In this document: one piece after another, positions 1 to 12,450 of the stretch
Layout: each line of letters begins with the position of its first letter
Numbering within the stretch: position 1 is the stretch's first letter
Source: Coprinus comatus
Taxonomy: Eukaryota; Basidiomycota; Agaricomycetes; Agaricales; Agaricaceae
Reading direction: 5' to 3'
Length of the DNA stretch: 64,000 bases
Assembly (NCBI GenBank): GCA_034638255.1
Contig: JAWPGT010000001.1
Location: 496,001 to 560,000 of the forward strand
Program-made: the position numbers and the translations under genes
The notes under the pieces: generated by a model
Seen by the model: only the letters and a program-made list of their open reading frames with translations
Database searches by the model: none
What the model was told of the DNA's origin: nothing

Positions 1-1114
1 TGTTGTGGGATTGGCTGCTGCTGCTGTGGCATTGGTTGGGTGTGGCCCGGTGCTCTCCCTATGAACTGAAACTCAGAGTCGGTTGAAAGTGGCGAATAGG
101 TTCTAAAGCTATACCTGCCCAATACGAATTGTCAAACTGAGCACGATGGTTGGCAATAACCATGGACCGCCGAATATCTATCTCTCGTTCATCAATTGAT
201 ATTCCTCGTTCTTCTAAACTCTCTTCATCAATCTCCAGTTCTCGTCTGAGCATTGCATTTTCCTTTTCTAGTCGCTGTATTTCCCATTCTCTTTGCACCC
301 CCCAGTCCTGTCGACCTTTTCCTCCAATCTCTCCAGTCTCTTCATTTGTGTACTCTTCTAATTTTGCCATAACCCGTTCAAGTTCTGCGATGTCTTCACC
401 TAATGCTGTTTGGTCTAGGGTAGATTCGGGTAATGATGATGTTTCTGGTTCTTCGCCAGCCATTAACCGTAAAAGTGATTGCAAGTGGCGAGAAAGTCTC
501 TGTAGGGATTGCAGCATATTGGTACTTGCTGATAGATCGGCGGCTATTGTCTGTGATTCGCGGTTCTGTACGAGGGTATCATAATGTCGTGAAAGTCTGA
601 GCTCATGCTGTTGGGCGGCGAGCTGAAAGAGACAATTTAGTACAATATCCAATGAAAACTTTACAGTGTAGCTACGCACAGTGTGGTTCCGAAACTTGGT
701 CATTATTGTCTCCATCGTTGATTCATATTCACTCAGTAACGATCCTAACTGCTTATTTTCCTGAACCAAATTCTGGTGTTCGATGATGATTTGTGCGTTA
801 CTACGTTCCAGCTCTGATCCAAATTCCTCTAGAAAATATATGTGTTAGTATTAACAAAGTCTGACGGTGTACCAATGAACTGATATATACCCTTAGTTAT
901 ATCAACATTGAGCCGGCGAAGGGAAAACCCAGGATATGTTTGCTCTGTTTTACTTTGCTAGACCTTTGTTAGCGTGATAGGTACATGATAGGTGCCGCAG
1001 TACCTTGATATATTCCGCTTGACCTTTGAGTGTAGTGACTAGTTTCTGATTCTGGCTAAGTTGTTCACTAAGTTCGGAAACCAGCTGCCATATACGAGCA
1101 AGTTCCTGGTCCAT
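1..1114 (-). CDS. SIKE/FGFR1OP2-like coiled-coil protein, putative STRIPAK subunit (3' end off window)
   Basis: A coiled-coil protein that resembles animal FGFR1OP2/SIKE, which are accessory subunits of the STRIPAK phosphatase-kinase complex. What I see: start ATG at 1112-1114 (MDQELARIW), a 177-nt intron 827-1003, then a segment reading '[20 protein letters not shown]' followed by IMTKFR, and near the end '[19 protein letters not shown]'. These two blocks match the two conserved helices of the SIKE family. A 57-nt GT-AG intron is likely at 623-679. A stop lies at 59-61, but a good GT-AG intron at 59-114 would carry the frame into a Gln/Pro-rich tail that runs off the window, which I favour. 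Family assignment is by remembered motifs. A second STRIPAK-type gene, a GCK-III kinase, lies at 19.2 kb. Confidence 0.7.
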
Positions 1115-1355
1115 GTTATTTGTGTGATATGAGCGACGTCAAAGATCGATGGGGCTGAATGGGGACAACGCAAAAGGCGAGGGCTAACGGTTTGGGTATA
1201 ATCCTTGCGTATACTTGATATTATTATTAAGGTGTACATCTACCAAGTTTGTTTGTTTATCACGGTCTTGGCAAGCACGTTAACACAGGGATTGGTGCTC
1301 AAAATCAAATACATGGTTATTAATAAATATACTTGAATGCTCTTGAATGGATATA

Positions 1356-2924
1356 TCATAAATTTGCAATTTCTTCCGCCCAATCTTCACCTTCGAGAAG
1401 ACAATCTTCATACAACTATGAATACAATATCTGTTAGAACATTTAAAAAACAAGAAAATAAGCTGCCCACCTCAAGATTGACCTCTTTCGCTTCAACAGG
1501 TACTAGTGGTGATGAAACTACAGCTACCTTGAGAGGTGTCCTAAGAAAAATAGACTGTTTAGATGTTTCTACTTTTGGAGGTGTTTGTGAGTGAGGGAAT
1601 GGCCGATTCACTTCTATCGACTGTCTTGCAACTTCCGGAGTCACTACTTTCTCATCTGGCATAGAAGAATCTATGACTTGAGTACTAGTTTGGGGCGGGT
1701 GCTGGTAGAGGGTAGGTTTCTGTAGCCCTAAAGTGATAGCGGGTCGGAATGGCGAACGAGGTGTTTGCAAAGAAAGGGATGTTTTGGCAAGGCGCTCTTT
1801 TTCTTGGTTAGGTACAGTCGTTGCATAAGATACCCTAGCATGATCAGAAACAGGTGCTGAAGTGCTCTTGGGCACCTTTTTTGGTCTCGTAGAGGATGAT
1901 GGTTCGACAGTGTTCTTTTCTTCATGGCGACTTTCACAGGCTTCAACGACAAGTGCTTCCGTTGTCTGAGCACAACGGGCTTGTAACTCGTCCCAATCGA
2001 GTTCCGAGCGAGGGGAGAGAGTTGTACCAATATTAGCTTGCGCATCCGCTCCGTCATTTCCAGGATCATCGCTGTGTCCTTTAACATAATCTAGTTGTAC
2101 CACTTGACCTCTCTTGCTGCGCTCATTTAAGAGTGAGGAGAGATACCGGATTATACTGGCGTTCTTAACCGGAGCGCCAGTAGCGGTGAGAAACCCGTTT
2201 TGACGCCATTTTGGTAGCCATTGTTTGAAACCTACCAAGAGTTCATCAGTAAAAATACGTGAAATCATATGAGGTATAATGACAGTTTATGGAGTATTGA
2301 GAATCCGTTTTTATTAGCAATTTTTTCTTGCTAACAGGAGCCGTTTCTAGAACGCGAACGATACCCTAGCGTTTGTAAGTCATGAGGAATGCAACTGGTT
2401 GCAATATTTGACGCGTACGATCAACTCTGCCCTGTTGTTCGTCTGTTCACCTGGGCATCGTTCTGCGATATTCCTAGGGGCGGGGGTTCAGTTTGCACAT
2501 TGGACATAAGCCAATTTACACGCTTACCTAGGATCGTCGGGACCCCAGAAAACTCCAAGTCCAGCTACAGAGCCAACTTTGCCGTTGCCTTTACAAGCAC
2601 CATCAGAATAAACAATAGTCCATTCAGATTCGTCGATAGCATCGGTAAGGGTTCGCTTGTGACCTCTGGATGGCCCTGGTGCTGCTTCTGAAGGTGTTGA
2701 TTGTTTGGAGGGTTGTAAACCTTTCACAAATGATTCTGCTTGTGCGGCGGTAGGGAACTTTTGATAAATGGCACCCGGGAATTGTTTGACTTGAGCTTCA
2801 CATTCAGACCTGTCTTGAGTCAAGGTCCTTTAAGATAAGATAGTGTTTAATATCAATCGCACCATGTTAGATATACTCCATTTACACGACCTCTCTGAAC
2901 AGCATAGAAGGATTGTTTAGGCAT
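1356..2924 (-). CDS. RNH1: Ribonuclease H1 with long C-terminal extension
   Basis: Cleaves RNA in RNA-DNA hybrids (R-loops, primers). Start ATG at 2922-2924 gives MPKQSFYAVQRGRVNGVYLT; after an intron this continues into SECEAQVKQFPGA, the N-terminal hybrid-binding domain (viroplasmin-like). The catalytic domain follows with all four acidic positions visible: 'YSDGACKGNGK' (Asp), 'GEQTNNRAELI' (Glu), 'TDSQYSIN' (Asp) and 'KGHSDDPGNDGAD' (His and last Asp). Splicing is supported because each intron (about 50 nt) restores these motifs. After the domain comes about 200 residues of Ser/Thr/Pro-rich sequence, then a last small exon ending in an acidic peptide (LYEDCLLEGEDWAEEIANL) with the stop at 1356-1358. 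The tail is not part of usual RNase H1. It could be a partner-binding region. Confidence 0.9.
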
Positions 2925-3272
2925 GCGAAATTGAGGGTTAGATCTCGGAATGTGATGTCGAGGTATTGAAAAGTATAAGGAAAGTTGGCGTAGTACACGC
3001 GGTACAAACTTTGTTCGTGCCACGATGTCTCTGTGTTCGCAACTTCGCGACGGTTTATTGTGGGGTCACAAACACGCACGTGATGTTTATAATGAGCATT
3101 ATAAACATCAAGATTAACACAGATCGTCGATCAGTGTTCTGGGCGTTCAACTGGAACGTTCTCCACAAGTATTCAGTATCAATTACTGAATATCAAAGTA
3201 CAAAAAAAAAAATTACATTAAAGTAGCATAGTATAGGGTATATAAAACGACCGACTTTTTTAAAGTAAATTT
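2925..3272. other. Intergenic, RNH1 upstream region with palindromes
   Basis: No gene seen. It lies between the RNH1 start and the RAD5 stop, both minus strand, so it holds the RNH1 promoter and the RAD5 3' end. It contains a perfect 14-bp inverted repeat at 3081-3110 and a shorter one (9-bp arms) around 3170-3192, plus a CACGTG hexamer just before the first. Confidence 0.6.
3081..3110. repeat. Perfect inverted repeat, 14-bp arms, 2-base loop
   Basis: TGATGTTTATAATG, then AG, then CATTATAAACATCA. The arms pair without mismatch. It lies 157 bp upstream of the RNH1 start codon and partly overlaps a CACGTG hexamer (3078-3083). It may be a protein-binding dyad or a cruciform; no function is shown. 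Confidence 0.75.
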
Positions 3273-6200
3273 CTAGACATCTTCTCCAAACATTATTTTT
3301 AGATTCTCAAGACTGTCACTGTGGTCCTCTTTACCACTACCACGAAGGCTTCACGAACGATAGCAGTCTTCCTTTTCTGTATCTGTAGTATTCGACCTTC
3401 AATTGTGTTTGCAACCTTGTCTGGATTAGCGATACCAACTGATGCTAATTTCTGATATGCACGTACGATGAAATGTGTCACATAAACAGGCTTCTCCTGT
3501 CCTATCCGATGAACACGGTCGATTGCTAACCATGCAGGTCAGTCGAGTAACAAATAAGATGAGATCAAGTGTAGAGCAAACCTTGGTTTTCGGTGGCCGC
3601 ATTCCACCAACAATCCATCTACTTATCAGGAGATGTATTAGAAACCTTTAAAAGTGTCAACATAAAAGACTTGCCATGAAAACGTGATTGGCGGTAGTGA
3701 GCTGAAAATAAAGTAGATAAATTGTTGGTCAAGCACATATACACAACCGAGACTGACATTTAAACCAACACCTCCAGCTTTTAGACTAATGATTAGAACT
3801 TTTGGCGTCGAGGAAGAGGCTTTGAATCCTGAGACGGCAATATTCTTTTTCTTGATGTCCATAGTTCCGTCAAAACGATAATACTCATACTTTTCGCGTT
3901 GCAGAGCATCTTGTATGAGGTCCATAAAACTTGTAAATTGGGAGAAAACGACAGCCCGGAATGATGGATGTTCCTCCTTCAGTCGACCTGATATCACCGT
4001 TATGATTAAAATAAACAAGACAAAGACAACCGGAAACTCACGTAGGTGTTTGATTAAAGCCTCCAGTTTCGTGGAGGATTGGAAATCATTACGCCTGATC
4101 ATAACTCCAGAGGTTGGTTGAGATCGAGTAGGCTCCCTTCTTACAACCTCTAGCAATTCATCCACCTGGGGATAAATGTTAGAACTTCCGTTGTTCCTTT
4201 TTCTTATAACTAACCTTAATCGGACCCCGTCCACATGTAAAACAGTTTGCTTGTTGCCCCTTCTCTTCACAAGTGGCAATATGTGTCAAAATACAGTCCT
4301 TACAGCTAATGTATGATTAGATAAATAACTCTTTTACCAAAGCTGATACATACCCTTGGTGTGCACATCCGGGTATAATATTTGGAGTTTCCATGACATC
4401 GAAACAGATAGGACATTCTGATGCTTCGTCTTCTGCTAAATTTGCCAAAACACCTTCCGCAAAGGCATTGGATTCTTCTCCATTCTCGTACTCCTGATTA
4501 AATTTATGAACCAGTTCGTCGACGTCCAAAGGATCATTCTTCGACGACCCTCGGGCTTGGTTATTCGGCTTTCCATCAAGCACCAAACTAGGATGTAGTA
4601 CTGCACGCCGGAGTCTTGTACGATTTACTAACATATTCTTAAAGTGAACCTGGAGACCAACGAACCTCATGAGCATAGCCAATATATGCGTGTAGTTCTT
4701 CCCAACCAGGCCCTTGGCTTCTAATTGATCAAAGTTTCTCTTTGCCTTTATGAATAATGAGTCATATATCTTCCTTTCAAGGGAAGAGAATTCCAGTGTT
4801 TCGACTTTAATCTTCACGTTGTAACATATGAGTTTAGCGCAACTCGATGACAAGGGTAAAAGGTTACCTCTTTCGGTGGAAGCTCGACAATTCTTTTACC
4901 ATCAATATCAAGCATATTCTTCTCCCTTCGCAAAAGTACATCTTCAAGGATGACCTGGACAATTTCTATCGCCTTGGGATCATGAGCTAGGAAGGGCAGG
5001 GTAATGAATCTATACGAAGAATGAGAATGAACCCTTTCGGTGTAATATGAATGAATGACTCACGAGCGGAAATAGGCAAATTCAGACCATGGTTTGTGGT
5101 TTAAGAACCTCCTGAAGAGTTTCTCAGTATCTACAATGTAATCTTAGAGAACTGGGCTTACAACAGGGAATATAGGTCATCCAGCTTATTCACGATAGGT
5201 GTACCTGTTACAGCCCATCGCCATCTTGATCGTAGGTCGTAGACAGCTTTTGCGGTTTTGCTTGTACGAGATTTACAGGAATGAGCCTCATCAAGTACAA
5301 CACGTAGCCAGTTAACTGAGCATAGTCATAATTGTTGATTACAAAAAACTGCCATGTTATGAAAGAATAAGACCCACTTTCAAAAACTGGAGATTTGTAT
5401 GACTTAGCATGTTCAGAAGCCAATACGCCGTAAGAGGTAATAACAACTGTAACTGGGTTCTTCTCGCCATCCTGCTCAACGACTGCTTCAAGGTCGAGAC
5501 GATTTTGCCCATGCCATACAATAACTTGAACAGTACCAGGTTTACTTGATCGTTCTATTTCCTCCGCCCACTGGTTGATTAAGGATGTGGGGGCTACGAT
5601 TAGAGTTGCAGATGGTGGGTTAGCAGGGCGAGAATGCACAAGGTTTGGTCTGAAAGCCTTATCAATCCTGAGCTGACGAGTTCTAGTTAAGGGCGCTGTA
5701 CCCTCCTCCCATTCGTTTGGGAGGAGTTTGCTGGATTGGATTAGAGCAGAAACCATGATAGTCTTTCCCATACCCACTGATATAAAGTCAATGAACAGAG
5801 AAAACTATAACGAAATGCTACGTACTCTCTGTAATAAAAACCATAGTTTAAATCAGTAGCGTTTGGGTAATTGGAACAAGTTATTCACCGTCTCTGCCAA
5901 CGTAAATAAGTAGTTTATATAGAATGAAGCTGGACGAAGGCTCACGCTAAGATACCTCCCTGACATTCCCTTTCTAGTACTGGTAGCTCCAAACTCAATT
6001 CTCCAGAGTATGGATTGAAGTAAAACGGTATCTCTTCCGCAGTTAAGTCGATACTACCAGAACCGAAGTCTGGCTCGGGCGGGAATACATACCTACCCAG
6101 AAGTTAAAGTAGGGACTAACAAATATTAACGACACCTACCGGCTCCATAATGGATGCATTGATGCAGCTCTGTGTCCCGCTTTGGCGTCATGTTCTACTG

Positions 6201-7712
6201 AAAACATCCAGCTTTAAATTATGAGAATATATCAAGTCCTGTTAGAATATTCCATACTTCAGAGCTTGTTTTTGGTAACCCCGCAAGGTCAAGCTGAAAG
6301 TTGTAGTTGGTTCCATCGTAGCCATCGCTTTATCTTGTTGTTGAGCCCTAACGATATTTATCAATGGCAAACAGGGTGTAAGAAAAAAAACTCACTTCTG
6401 ATATATGAGATTGAGATCTCCACTAGAGAGCTCCTCGGTGGCATCTACTTCTATTTCTTCACCATCACCTACAATCTCTTTTGTTGTTTTACCCGATTTC
6501 CGTGTCGCAAGATCATTAATAGCATCTTCGTATTTTTGGTTGAACTTCTTGGGTTTAGTTTCATACTGAGGGCGCAGTCCAATAAGGTCAAAAAGCTTCA
6601 AAACTGCAGCCTTCCGTTCCCTCAGATAACTGAGCATCAAATTATAATGAGATAAGTCTACTAAGGAATGAGGTTGACGAACCTCTCCTGGAGTGTTTCA
6701 TGACCTTCATTGAAACCAAAGGTGGGTCCCTCGTCGTCGTTGTGCAGTCGTAATGGTCTAAACGCTTCGGCGAGAATATATATATGTAATGTGACCATTA
6801 AGCCCATCCCAGCTGAGAGTTTCTCCGGACAATCCGTCATAGTTCCGCGGACAGATATAATTCCTTTTACATATTAGCCTCTGCTGAAGTGATAATTTGG
6901 TAGTATTTGCTCACCCAAATCCAGGAGCTTTGAGATCCAGCTGGCTACTTCCGTAGGGAGTCTCGCGAATTCTAAGATCAAATATAAGGCTTTCCAGAGA
7001 CGAGTACTTAGGGTAAAGTCTTACCAAACCCTTTACTATTGACTATTCGAACTATTGTATCAATCTTTTTCTTCGACTGCCTTGAGGGCTGTGGTTTAAA
7101 CATGCTCGTGATGGACATTTGACCCTTCCCAGACTTTGGACCCTTAGAGCGTTTTGGCCCATCATCCGGAATGTCTCTTCTAATCATGACCGTTTCCCCC
7201 GTTTTGATATATCCTTTTCCAGATGCAGTACTCCAAGCATTCTCAACTAACACGTCCCCTAGATACATTGAAGGAAAACCAGAAATAGTAGACCGTAGGA
7301 TTTCTTCTGTGGGAGATAATCTTCGCTTCTTTGCCGGGCGCTCTTCCGAGGTCTGTCTAGACGTTTGTGTAACAGGAATGTGTTCTAGTTCACTAGCATG
7401 AGTTGCAGCTTCGGATTTCGAAGACAGGCTGTTCATGCCATCATCATCATCTTTGATCATGCATATCCGTCCTTGAGTTGGACTAGGTATGTCAACTGGC
7501 ATCTCATCTTCATCGTCACTTCCAGCGAAGAAGAGATTTGTTGTCGAAGCTAGAGAACGCGCAGGCGATTGAATTTCGGAGCCTGACGTCGACACAACCT
7601 GCTCAAGAGTCTGAGTGGGGTCATGTGGTATTAAAGCACATTCGCCTTCGTCGTCGGAGCCAGCAAAGAACAAGTCAGGAGAAGATGGGATAGTTGTTTG
7701 GGTGCTCGGCAT
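3273..7712 (-). CDS. RAD5: Rad5-family SNF2 helicase / RING ubiquitin ligase (HLTF type), C-terminal frameshift
   Basis: DNA-damage-tolerance protein: a nuclear SNF2 ATPase that also acts as a RING E3 for PCNA poly-ubiquitination. Domains in order: an acidic N-terminus with two copies of '[10 protein letters not shown]'-like sequence; a HIRAN domain ('[19 protein letters not shown]', about 7190-7290); the motif [18 protein letters not shown]; the helicase motif GMGKT; the DEAH box ([11 protein letters not shown]); a C3HC4 RING (ECPICFD...GCAHQ...CKDC...CFTCG); and the helicase C domain ([28 protein letters not shown]). It is split by many short introns. The frame breaks near 3345: the annotated frame stops at 3299, while the -1 frame gives RGSGKED...[12 protein letters not shown] with a stop at 3273, which looks like the real C-terminus. 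Start chosen as ATG 7710-7712. Confidence 0.93.
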
Positions 7713-7869
7713 GCTCAGCAAGGTTCAGACACGAAGTAAGTAATGAAGTATAACTAATTATACAAGACTAATTTGAGACGCGTATGGAGCGCGTCGCGCA
7801 AATAAGCGCAAACACACTGAAGATTCCAATCTCGTTTCTTCAATAATCATATCTCTCTCTTAATCCAAC
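7713..7869. promoter_or_regulatory. Divergent RAD5/CCT7 promoter with MCB-like ACGCGT
   Basis: Only 157 bp separate the two start codons. ACGCGT lies at 7778-7783, followed by a GC-rich stretch with GCGCGTCGCGC. ACGCGT is the core bound by MBF-type factors in fungi, which control G1/S genes such as those for DNA repair. That this site works here is inference. Confidence 0.4.
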
Positions 7870-9827
7870 ATGCAACGCCCGTTACCAATGGTCCGTAATA
7901 TTCGTAATCTTGCATGGTTATTAATTTAATGCGCTTGCAGCAACCAACAGTGGTCCTTTTACGAGAAGGGACCGATACCTCTCAGGGAAACCCCCAATTG
8001 TTGTCCAATATATCCGCATGCCTAGCAGTTGCAGACACACTTTCCAGTACTCTTGGACCACGAGGCATGGACAAGCTAATTGTAAACGATCGCGGAGAAG
8101 CACAAATCACCAATGATGGTGCAACGATCCTAAAACTTTTGGATATTGTCCACCCAGCCGCCCGAACTTTAGTAGATATTGCTAGAGCCCAAGATGCTGA
8201 AGTTGGAGATGGAACAACTAGTGTTGCTCTTCTAGCTGCCCACTTCTTAAAGGAAATCAGAGGCTATGTTGAAGAAGGAGTCAGTCCCCATATCATCATC
8301 AAGGGTTTCCAAAAAGCGACACAATTGGTATTTACTTGCAAGTTCTAGCCTAACAGGATCTTACAATACTGATTACCTGCTCATCACCTTAGGCGTTACA
8401 ACGTATCAAAGAACTCCAAGTGTCGGTTGACCGCTCAGACCCTGAGTGCGTACAGTTTTTAGTCTCTAGATTGGCATGTGCTCATGCTTGTCACAAGGCG
8501 TTTCCGTTCGCTGCTGCTAAAGTGTGCCTCAACCTCAATGTCCTCCAAACTCATTCATTCCGAAAAACCATTCTTCTCCAAGATGGTTGTAGATGCAATC
8601 GCATCTCTGGATCAGGATGACTTGGACGAGTCTTTGATTGGTGTCAAAAAGATTGCAGGAGGAGGAATGCAGGATTCACTTTTGATCAACGGTGTTGCTT
8701 TCAAGAAGACATTTACGTATGCAGGGGCGGAACAACAACCAAAGCAATTCCAGGATCCTCTTATTCTTTGTCTCAATGTCGAACTAGAACTCAAAGCAGA
8801 AAAGGACAATGCTGAAGTACGGGTCGATGCAGTGTCTGACTATCAAGCTATAGTAGACGCAGAGTGGGAAATTATTTATCGTAAACTCCAAGCGATTGAA
8901 AAAACTGGAGCCAAGGTGGTTCTTAGCAAGCTTCCTATTGGAGATCTCGCTACCCAGTGGTTTGCTGATCGGGATATCTTCTGTGCCGGTCGTGTTGTAG
9001 CAGGAGACTTGCGTCGTGTTGTTCAAGCTGTCGGAGGATCAATACAATCAACGTGCTCTGACATTAGGCGGGAACATCTTGGAACATGTGCTTCGTTCGA
9101 AGAACGACAAATCGGTGGCGAACGTTACAACATATTCGAAGGTTGTCCAAAGGCAAAAACATGCACGCTCATCCTCCGCGGTGGGGCTGAGCAATTCATG
9201 GAAGAGGTAGAGCGCAGTTTACATGACGCACTAATGGTCGTAAAACGGGCGGTTCGCACAGGAGAGATTGTGGCGGGAGGTGGCGCCATCGAGGTGAGTG
9301 CTTATGACAAATTAGTACATCTGACGGACATTAAATGTGTTATTAGATGGAACTGTCTGCATACATTAGAAATTATGCCTACTCGATTCCGGGAAAACAA
9401 CAGCTCGTGATTGCCGCATTTGCCAAAGCACTAGAAGTAATTCCTCGCCAGATCTGTGACAATGCTGGTCTTGATTCGACTGATATTTTAAACAAATTGC
9501 GGATGAAGCACGCAGAGGGAAAAAAATGGTATGGCGTAGACGTTGATGGTGCCTCGGGGATCCGTGACAACTATGAAGCATTCGTCTGGGAGCCCAGCCT
9601 GGTCAAAATCAATGCTATCAGCAGTGCAGCGGAAGCCGCCTGTCTGATTCTCAGTGTGGACGAAACTGTGAGAAATCCCCAGAACGAAGCGGTAGGTCTT
9701 TAAGCATTTCCAGTGGTGCAGTTGTGCTAAGATCATCGTTACACAGCAAAATGCTGGACCTCAAGCGCCCCCTGGTACAGCACAACGAGCATTACGTGGA
9801 CGTGGTAGGGGAGTGCCCCGTCGATGA
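7870..9827 (+). CDS. CCT7: T-complex protein 1 subunit eta (chaperonin CCT7)
   Basis: One of eight subunits of the cytosolic TRiC/CCT chaperonin, which folds actin and tubulin with ATP. The first exon is tiny (7870-7890, MQRPLPM) and joins at 7941 to [20 protein letters not shown]. Group II chaperonin motifs are plain: [37 protein letters not shown], then [27 protein letters not shown] and NEAFVWEP-type sequence ([15 protein letters not shown]). Five short introns fit; one ends at 'cacaag' near 8497 and restores '[13 protein letters not shown]'. The C-terminus is Gly/Arg-rich ([12 protein letters not shown]), typical of the eta subunit. Length about 560 residues as expected. It is divergent from RAD5. 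Confidence 0.97.
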
Positions 9828-10062
9828 AAACCTTAGAAGATATGATAGTACTTATGTTAAAAAGAATGCACCTGAGTGGATGGTAGAAGTGTTTTCCCAA
9901 GCCCGTTTAAAAAAGGCAATCAAAGAATCATACGAGAGATCGCGTCATCCTGGTTCTGCAGTGCGCAATGCCCCTAAGTCTGTACGCCATAGCTCGTCTT
10001 GAATATCGCTAGGAATTGTGAATAAATAGGTCTCTCTGCCTTGGTCGAAATGTAGTCCAGAC

Positions 10063-12295
10063 ATGACCACGCGACTAGCCAACCTTCCTGTCCAACGGAA
10101 TCCATCCTTCGACTCGTCCAGCGACGAGAAGAATGGCGCTTCTTCTCCAGAAACCCTCTCTGTGAAAGAAATTCCACCATTGGCTCCACCAATCTCTAGG
10201 AAGGATGGCATGGGCTTCCAGGCCTTGTTCTCCATCTTCTCCAAGGAAAAGATTGATCTGGATGCAGTTGCAACACAACCTTCCGTATTCGACGACGAAA
10301 AAACCCTGGTGGCGTATCGACCTTCCGCCCGTTATGAAAACCGCCACCGCTTCAATCCTTTGGCACGCTGGACATGGCGCGAGGAAAAGGTTTGCCAATT
10401 ATTCGGACTCTCAAAATATTAATCGTGTCAGACTAATAACCCTCGTAGGCAATTGTCCGCAAGATTGATATACGAATCATGATATGGGCCTGTGTCATGT
10501 TCTTCTCGCTAGATCTCGACCGTTCAAATCTCTCCCAAGCAAACTCGGATAACTTCCTCAAGGATTTGAAGTTGACAACAAACGACTTCAATCTCGGTAA
10601 TACCCTGTTCCGTGTATCTTTCCTTTGTGCAGGTAAACATACCTCCATGTTAAACATTCGTTCATTCAATAATCCATGCATAGAGCTTCCATCACAGCTC
10701 GTTTCGAAGCGTGTTGGTCCCGATGTATGGGTCCCTTGTCAGGTCAGTCAGTGCCGTCCCCCCTTTATCTTCCTTTTTTTTTTTTGCTAATAGTCAAGTG
10801 ACTCAGATGGTTCTCTGGAGTTTAGTTTCCGCTGGGCAGTTCTGGCTTAGCGGTCGTTCTAGTTTTTTAGCCTGTCGGTGAGTATCTAACCTCTGAACTT
10901 CAACAAGATTCAAGTCTTATAACTTCTAGTTTTCTGCTTGGATTCCTTCAAGGTGGATTTATTCCTGATGTGGTCCTCTACCTATCCTACTTCTACACTG
11001 GCCCTGAACGCAAGTAGCATCCCTCACCTAATTGCTCCCAAATATCTAATTTTAAATACAGTTCCCATCCGCCTCGCATTTTTCTGGATATCCAACTATG
11101 TTGCTGATATTCTCAGTGCATTCATGGCCACTGGCATCCTGAAAATGCGGGGCCTTGGGGGTCGTGAGGGATGGAGATATCTATTCCTGTTAGAGGGCAT
11201 TCTTACACTTATCATTGGCATTTTGTCCTGGTTTTTTATGCCTCCTGGACCTTGTGAAACAAAGAGCTGGTTCAGTCCAAAGGGCTGGTTCAATGAACGG
11301 TATGTAAAGTAGTTATTATACGATCCTAGAATCTCATTACCGAACAGTGAAGAAACTATCATGGTTAACCGTGTTTTACGCGATGACCCTACCAAATCTG
11401 ACATGCACAATCGAGAAGGTCTAAATATTGGTATGATTTGGCAAGCTTTGAAAGATTGGCGACTTTGGCCTATTTACTGCTTGGGACTTATTCACATGAG
11501 TGTGTTTTCTCTCAGTTATCGCTCTGACATCTTTTGACTTTTCAATCTCAACACAGTGCCCGTTGGCCCTCCACAACTTTATCTCACCCTTTCACTGCGC
11601 AATCTCGGATTCAACCCTACAGAAACAAATTTGCTCAGCATCCCATCCGTAATCATTGGAATGATCATGCTTCTCTTCACCGCCTACTTCAGTGAAATCG
11701 TCAACAGTCGGGTCGCCGCAACAATGATCCTGCAAATATGGGCTCTCCCGCTATTAATTGCCCTTTACACTTTCGATAGCAATACTTCACAATGGGTGTA
11801 TTACGCAGTTGTCACACTGGTTACAGGATTTCCTTATATCCACCCTATCCAAGTTGCTTGGGCCTCGCGTAATTCTTACAGTGTCCGAACGAGAACAATA
11901 TCGGCCAGTGTTTATAATATGTTTGTCCAAGCGGGTGCCATCGTCTATGCCAATATCTATCGAAAGGATGACCTTCCCCTTTGTACGTATTCTCCTCCAT
12001 CTCCGCCTTGGAGTCCTCACATATTATTATAGACCGCCGTGGTAACCGTGTCCTCACTGGTATCACTTGCATGAACATTTGTATTTACATCTTCACGTAT
12101 TTCTTCTATAAAACGATCAACTCGAAGCGAGAGAAAACCTGGAGTGCCATGTCCCCAGATGTAATTATTCACCATTTCTTAATCCTTTTTCATTCTTTAC
12201 TTATAATCCTTCTCTTTACGCAGGAGCAACAAAAATACGTCAATGAGACGAAGGATACAGGAAACCAGCGCCTCGACTTCCGCTTTGTTTATTAG
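10063..12295 (+). CDS. MFS transporter, Dal5/allantoate-permease (ACS) type
   Basis: A 12-helix plasma-membrane permease of the anion:cation symporter family; fungal members carry allantoate, vitamins or other small organic anions. The N-terminus (about 110 residues, starting [10 protein letters not shown]) is polar and cytosolic. Then come [20 protein letters not shown] (helix 1 with the family's 'LDRSN' motif), a region with [34 protein letters not shown], and [20 protein letters not shown], the usual family signature. The second half has [19 protein letters not shown] and later helices. Introns of 50-70 nt interrupt it; one begins right after EEK near 10390. The substrate cannot be told from sequence. 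It ends 155 bp tail-to-tail from the next gene. Confidence 0.85.
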
Positions 12296-12450
12296 TTAAT
12301 TTTTTATCCTAACTTCATGATCACGATAGCAGGATAATCGACTCTATATATCATCGTTGTACTTCATATATTCACAAAATCTATAACCACTAAATATCAT
12401 AGATTGGGTACTTTATCGTCCTGAAATTTTTATTTTTATTTAAAAGAAGT

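Noticed and set aside
150..584. 144-codon + strand frame
   Set aside because: Ser/Arg-rich antisense shadow of the SIKE-like coiled-coil exon.
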